Positions 34,799 to 38,828 of a stretch of 38,828 bases of DNA are shown here, one piece after another. Below the pieces are notes generated by a model, which ran no database searches, had not been told where the DNA came from, and saw only the letters and a list, made by a program, of their open reading frames with translations. The stretch is from Gammaproteobacteria bacterium (lineage in GTDB: Bacteria; Pseudomonadota; Gammaproteobacteria; Steroidobacterales; GCA-2729495). A program made the position numbers and the translations under genes. The number at the start of each line of letters is the position of its first letter. Positions within the stretch are counted from its first letter, which is position 1. Location: positions 1 through 38,828 of the forward strand of contig JAPUGB010000057.1 in NCBI GenBank assembly GCA_027293165.1, read 5' to 3'.

Positions 34799-37573
34799 TC
34801 AGGCGGTGGCAGCCTTGAGCACGCGCGTGGGCTCTGAGACGCCGTAGCCCTGTGCGTAGTCCACGCCCATGCCTTTCAGCATCGTGATGATCTCGCTGTT
34901 CTCGGCAAATTCGGCGATGGTCTTTTTGCCGGTCAGATGACCTATTTCGTTGATCGAGCGCACCATTTCCCGATCGATCGGGTCGTGCAGGATTTCCTTG
35001 ACGAAACTGCCGTCAATTTTCAGGAAATCGACGGGGAAGTGTTTCAAATAACCGAATGAAGACAGGCCGGTACCGAAGTCATCCAGCGCAAACAGACAAC
35101 CCAGCTCCTTTAGCGCATTGATAAACCGGCTAGCCTGCGCATAGCTTGCTATCGCCGCAGTTTCCGTGATCTCGAAGCAAATCTTGGATGCCTCCAGGCC
35201 ACTGTGTTGAAGCTGCTCGATCACGAATGGCAGGAATTTTTCGTCAGTGAACGTCTGACCCGACAGGTTAATTGAGCACATGGACAGACGCTCTCTCTCA
35301 TCAGCCTCTGAGACCAGCCAGCGGAATGCATTGGATACCACCCACCGATCGATATTCGGCATGATGCCGTAGCGCTCTGCTGCATTGATAATGAGTTCGG
35401 GCGATACCAGTGCGCCGTTTTCATCACGCATCCGCAGCAGAAGTTCGTAGTGCATCCCGCCATCATCTTCCTGCAGCGGCAGGATAGTTTGTCGGAACAG
35501 TTCGAAACGATCCTCATCGAGAGCGTTGTTGATTCGCGCTGCCCACTGGATCTCGCGGCGCCTGCGGATCAGGTCGATGTCGTTCTCATGGTAACTGTAG
35601 ATTCGGTTCCTGCCAGCTTCCTTGGCCGCCTGACAGGCGGCATCGGCAGTGGTCAATATCGACCCAACATCATCGCTGTCAGCAGTAATCGGTACGACCC
35701 CGATGCTGACGCTAAGCCGGAACGTACGATCTTCCCACTCGAACTTGAAGTCCTGAATCGTCTGCAGCAGGGCCTCCGCGCTGCGCACCGCCTCGTCCAT
35801 GCTGCAGCTTTCCAGCAACACACCGAACTCGTCCCCTCCGAGCCTCGCGAGACTGTCACGCCAGCGGATTTTTGATTTCAGCAAGGCTCCGAGCTGCCCC
35901 AGCATCGAATCACCGGCGCCGTGCCCGCAGGTATCATTGATGATCTTGAACCGGTCGAGGTCAAGGAAACACAGCGCGTAGGACGTTTCCCCGGCCTTGG
36001 CACTTTTGAGCGCCCGCTCGAGCCGGGTTTCGAACTCCCGGCGATTGACCAGGCCGGTCACGATGTCATGACTGGCCTGATAGCTGAGACGTCGATTCAA
36101 CTCTCTGCTTTCACTGACGTCATGAAAGACCAACACGCCGCCGGTTACCTCGCCTTTGTCGTTACGTATCGCCGATGCCGTGCTTTCGATATACAGCTCG
36201 TTACCGTCCCGCCGAATCAGCAAGCTGGGACGTACGGATTTGATGGAACGATTACGGCGGATTGCTGCGGATAGCGGATTCTCCAACGGCTCGCAGGTAT
36301 CCTCGTGAAAACCCCTGAAGATTTCGTCCAACGGCTGGCCAACGGCGTCATCGAGCTTCCAGCCGGTCAGTTCTTCGGCGACCGGGTTCAGGTATTCGAC
36401 CAAACCCTCGGAATTGGTCGTTACGACCCCGTCGCCGATGGATTGCAACGTAATCTGGGCGCTTTCCTTCTCATGAAATAGGGCTTCTTCGTAAATCTTT
36501 TGCTCGGTGATATCCGTCTCGACGCCTATCAGGCGGCGCAAGCGCCCATTTTCATCGAGTAAGCCCTTGGCCCGGCATTGCACCCAGCGCCATTCGCCAT
36601 CGTGCCGCTGCATCCGATGAACGCTTTCGAAAATATCGATATTACCGGCCAGATGTTCGCGCAGCCTTGCCTGTACGCGGGCCAGATCGTCCGGATGCAC
36701 CATCCTTCGCCAGTCCGGTGGGGTCTGCTCAATGGCCTCATCGCTGTACCCCATGATGGCCTTCCACTGGGGCGAGAAATCGATACGGTTATTTATTGCA
36801 TCGAAGTCCCACAACCCGTCGTTGGCGGTCCGGATAATCAGCGCCTTTCTTTCCGACTCCAACTCCAGTTCCTGCACCGTGAACAGCCGCTCCATGCCGG
36901 ACGCGAAACTTGATCCCAGCAGTTTCAACAGAAGCTTGTGATCGGCTTCCCAGATGTCCTGAGCTTGCCCGTGACACAGTGCCATGAAGCCGGCGCGCCG
37001 GCCCTTGACCGAGAATCCGATCAACAGGATCGATGCAATCTTCAGTTCCGCCAAGCGTCGGGCATCCTTGGAGCAGGCTTTCGGCGGTGAAGCCGTATCA
37101 CGAATCTCCTGCAAGCCGAGGTGGTTGAATCTCCCCGTTAGCCACGGCCAGTCTTCGATCCTGTCACCTTGCAACTGCTGTGGGTTACAGGTGGTAAAGC
37201 TCGCCCGAACCGTGTGGACGGTTTCAATGCGATCCCCGTCTTTGTCAAACAGCGCGACGCACGCAGCGTCACAACCCGAACTCTCCTGGATCACTTCCAG
37301 TCCAGTCGACAGGACATCGTTGGCTGTATCGCGCTCGAGATTCTGAAAGTCAACGGCAACTTTCGTGTAGATAACATCCACACCACCGGCGGTGCGGTTA
37401 CCGTGCAGGGCCCGATGCAGGCCTGTGAGTGTTGAGGAGTGATTAATGACTTGCCTTGCTCCTGCCACAGCACGACATGCGGCATGATGGCTGCCGCCAA
37501 TGTCGACACCGGATACGCATCGGAACAGGTCGTCGAAACCGATACCCGTACTGCGCACAACAACAGGCGCCAT
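34799..37573 (-). CDS. GAF-PAS-PAS-GGDEF-EAL c-di-GMP signalling protein
   Basis: Up to 924 residues, cytoplasmic, no TM. GAF-like domain about 70-230, PAS 245-360 (ends ETDITEQK), PAS 370-488, GGDEF 490-660, EAL 672-920. The cyclase motif GGDEF (579-583) is intact, with an RxxD inhibitory site at R570-D573. The phosphodiesterase has ELL at the EAL position (E710), SINLSGQ, FEITETA, DDFGTGLSS (831-839), LKID and E889-type AEFAEN, so it may still hydrolyse c-di-GMP. The start is uncertain: the first 60 residues look non-coding and no ribosome-binding site was seen; a GTG at codon 65 is an alternative. Confidence 0.88.
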   Translation of the reverse strand: MAPVVVRSTGIGFDDLFRCVSGVDIGGSHHAACRAVAGARQVINHSSTLTGLHRALHGNRTAGGVDVIYTKVAVDFQNLERDTANDVLSTGLEVIQESSGCDAACVALFDKDGDRIETVHTVRASFTTCNPQQLQGDRIEDWPWLTGRFNHLGLQEIRDTASPPKACSKDARRLAELKIASILLIGFSVKGRRAGFMALCHGQAQDIWEADHKLLLKLLGSSFASGMERLFTVQELELESERKALIIRTANDGLWDFDAINNRIDFSPQWKAIMGYSDEAIEQTPPDWRRMVHPDDLARVQARLREHLAGNIDIFESVHRMQRHDGEWRWVQCRAKGLLDENGRLRRLIGVETDITEQKIYEEALFHEKESAQITLQSIGDGVVTTNSEGLVEYLNPVAEELTGWKLDDAVGQPLDEIFRGFHEDTCEPLENPLSAAIRRNRSIKSVRPSLLIRRDGNELYIESTASAIRNDKGEVTGGVLVFHDVSESRELNRRLSYQASHDIVTGLVNRREFETRLERALKSAKAGETSYALCFLDLDRFKIINDTCGHGAGDSMLGQLGALLKSKIRWRDSLARLGGDEFGVLLESCSMDEAVRSAEALLQTIQDFKFEWEDRTFRLSVSIGVVPITADSDDVGSILTTADAACQAAKEAGRNRIYSYHENDIDLIRRRREIQWAARINNALDEDRFELFRQTILPLQEDDGGMHYELLLRMRDENGALVSPELIINAAERYGIMPNIDRWVVSNAFRWLVSEADERERLSMCSINLSGQTFTDEKFLPFVIEQLQHSGLEASKICFEITETAAIASYAQASRFINALKELGCLFALDDFGTGLSSFGYLKHFPVDFLKIDGSFVKEILHDPIDREMVRSINEIGHLTGKKTIAEFAENSEIITMLKGMGVDYAQGYGVSEPTRVLKAATA

Positions 37574-37781
37574 TCTGACATGGTTCTGGAGGAATACAAG
37601 CTAAGACAATGTAAACAGTAGCTTTGATGGAGCTCCACGGCGCCCGTATACCGGCCGAATAATCCACACCTCACTTGTCAATCGGTGGCCACTTCAGATA
37701 ACGTTCCACTTGTTGTTGTCGCGATCAGCCGGCGCCGCTTGCGCAAGCTGGTCACACCCCGGGGTCAGCACCGCCGCCGCC

Positions 37782-38057
37782 ATGTGGTATGTCTATATCG
37801 TTCAATGCGCCGACCGGACTCTGTATACCGGGATCGCCAAGGATCTTGACGCCCGCCTCGCCCAGCATAATGCGGGCGATGGTGCGAAATACACGCGCGC
37901 GAGGCGGCCAGTTCAGCTCGTCTATAGCGAGCGGGCCGAAGGGCGCGGACTCGCGCAACAACGGGAAATTGCAATCAAGCGCATGCAGACGGCAGCGAAA
38001 CATCGGCTGATTGCGAACGCTACCGGCGATCGATGCGCGAACGGGGACGGGCTATGA
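37782..38057 (+). CDS. GIY-YIG domain protein, UPF0213/YhbQ type
   Basis: 91 residues from ATG 37782. The WYVYIVQCADRTLYTGI start and LAQHNAG, KYTRARRP, EGRGLAQQREIAIKRM blocks are those of small stand-alone GIY-YIG nuclease-fold proteins. Probably acts on DNA or is a repair accessory. Upstream in-frame codons have no ribosome-binding site and low similarity. Its stop overlaps the next start as ATGA. Confidence 0.9.
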   Translation: MWYVYIVQCADRTLYTGIAKDLDARLAQHNAGDGAKYTRARRPVQLVYSERAEGRGLAQQREIAIKRMQTAAKHRLIANATGDRCANGDGL

Positions 38058-38431
38058 AGTTTTTGGTTGGACTGATCCTCGGCCTGATTGCCGGTATCGG
38101 GCTGTCACTGTACTGGAACGGTTTCTTTGGTGGGTGGAACGACCCGATTTACACGGTCGCCTCGATAATAAGCCATGAACCAAAAGCGGGCGACAATTCG
38201 GAAACCACGTTGATGATTTTCATCAACGGGCAATCGGGTCATGTCAAAGAACTGGTCTGCCTGTTACCCCCGGATGTGATCCTCGGTGGCGGGCCGAATC
38301 CGAGCATGGCGGAACGACTGTTGGGCGAACCCGAGCCGGCCTGGACCGGTGTACGCAGCGTGCGGGTACTCGACAAGGCCGACAGTTCGACTTTCGGCGC
38401 CGACCGCTTTTATTGCGATCGTATTTCCTGA
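38054..38431 (+). CDS. Small membrane-anchored protein of unknown function
   Basis: 125 residues from ATG 38054, coupled to the GIY-YIG gene by ATGA. One N-terminal hydrophobic segment (about 2-22) may be a signal anchor. The rest is soluble, with two cysteines (in LVCLLPP and FYCDRIS) that could form a disulfide outside the cytoplasm. I do not recognise the family. Confidence 0.65.
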   Translation: MKFLVGLILGLIAGIGLSLYWNGFFGGWNDPIYTVASIISHEPKAGDNSETTLMIFINGQSGHVKELVCLLPPDVILGGGPNPSMAERLLGEPEPAWTGVRSVRVLDKADSSTFGADRFYCDRIS

Positions 38432-38577
38432 TCCTGGCGCGGAAGGCCGGGAGCATGCGCGGGTCGCAGCACCACCAAACGATGGCACGGCGCCGTATTA
38501 AGCCAAGCTTAAACCGTTATACTGGCGCGGTCAGAATTGCCCAAACTAGAAAAATATCTGCGCGGGGGTCGCTGCGA

Positions 38578-38828
38578 ATGCCGAAATCATCGTGGCATTC
38601 AATTTCGTCGCTAGTGCTTACGGTTTGCATTGCAACGGCCGTCGCAAGCGGCTGCGCGACCTTTAAACCCACGCCTATCGATCAAATACCGTTCAAGGAA
38701 CGGGTCCATACCCAGGAACGTGACGGCATACGTGTCAGCGTTGCGGTATTGAGCCGGGACGAGGCCCGACAAGCGTTTGATGTCAAGCTGGAAAAACGCG
38801 GCATCCAGCCAGTCTGGATTAAAGTCGA
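38578..38828 (+). CDS. Lipoprotein, N-terminal part (runs off the window), LssY_C-like
   Basis: 83 codons visible from ATG 38578 to the window end. A hydrophobic signal sequence ends in VASGC (lipobox, Cys about residue 27), so it is a lipoprotein. CATFKPTPIDQIPFKERVHTQ and RGIQPVWIKV resemble the start of LssY_C-type proteins as I recall them; no annotation beyond that is safe. A TATACT -10-like box lies at 38518-38523 without a good -35. The gap 38432-38577 otherwise shows nothing. Confidence 0.6.
   Translation, partial: MPKSSWHSISSLVLTVCIATAVASGCATFKPTPIDQIPFKERVHTQERDGIRVSVAVLSRDEARQAFDVKLEKRGIQPVWIKV

Noticed and set aside
37676-37681. TTGACA on the minus strand upstream of the c-di-GMP gene as a promoter
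   Set aside because: No acceptable -10 box at 16-18 nt spacing.

Overview
The window is a compact, fairly GC-rich chromosomal segment of a gammaproteobacterium. The evidence is protein similarity to Escherichia and Pseudomonas versions of metG, rnf/rsx, nth, homodimeric aceE, aceF, rnt, grxD and nadC, and the metG-rnf...nth gene order. It is not an enterobacterium: it carries an alternative complex III (ACIII) and a caa3-type oxidase, which fits an uncultured, aerobic, probably environmental lineage. The genus cannot be named from the sequence. No tRNA, rRNA, IS element, phage or CRISPR array was seen.

Layout. (1) 1-1705: the 3' part of metG, whose C-terminal tRNA-binding domain is a separate ORF behind an in-frame TAG. 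(2) 1740-6136: rnfABCDG, most of the Rnf/Rsx ion-motive electron-transfer complex. (3) 6150-22787: a respiratory block lying exactly where rnfE would be expected. Its left half, on the minus strand, is actA-actB1-actB2-actC-actD-actE-actF (quinol:cytochrome c oxidoreductase) followed by a DUF4426 gene. Its right half, on the plus strand, has two dihaem c4-type cytochromes and a caa3 oxidase operon (coxB with two fused haem c domains, coxA, two subunit III genes, subunit IV). A small beta-sandwich-like gene and an unusual SRPBCC-CBS fusion lie between them on the minus strand. (4) 22913-24237: rnfE and nth, the displaced end of the rnf operon. (5) 24277-30057 (minus): pyruvate dehydrogenase lpd-aceF-aceE. 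(6) 30203-38828: housekeeping and signalling genes: an M17 aminopeptidase, RNase T, monothiol glutaredoxin, DUF1289, a urate-oxidase-N-like membrane protein, nadC, a GAF-PAS-PAS-GGDEF-EAL c-di-GMP protein, a GIY-YIG protein, a small anchored protein and a truncated lipoprotein.

How it works together (inference from families). Pyruvate dehydrogenase makes NADH. ACIII takes electrons from quinol through NrfD-like ActC/ActF, Fe-S protein ActB2 and haem proteins ActA/ActE. These pass to c4-type cytochromes or directly to the haem c domains on CoxB, then to CuA and the haem-copper centre of CoxA. The block encodes twelve c-type haem sites (5+1+2+2+2), so it reads as a nearly complete quinol-to-oxygen branch. 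Rnf separately couples ferredoxin/NADH redox to ion transport or keeps SoxR reduced.

Most notable points: the rnf operon interrupted by the ACIII-caa3 block; metG split in frame; a MopB-like ActB subunit that keeps a complete CxxCxxxC...C site; three consecutive c4-type dihaem units; the SRPBCC-CBS fusion; a coupled 37-codon ORF before coxB; and a promoter-hairpin-T-run leader before the M17 peptidase.
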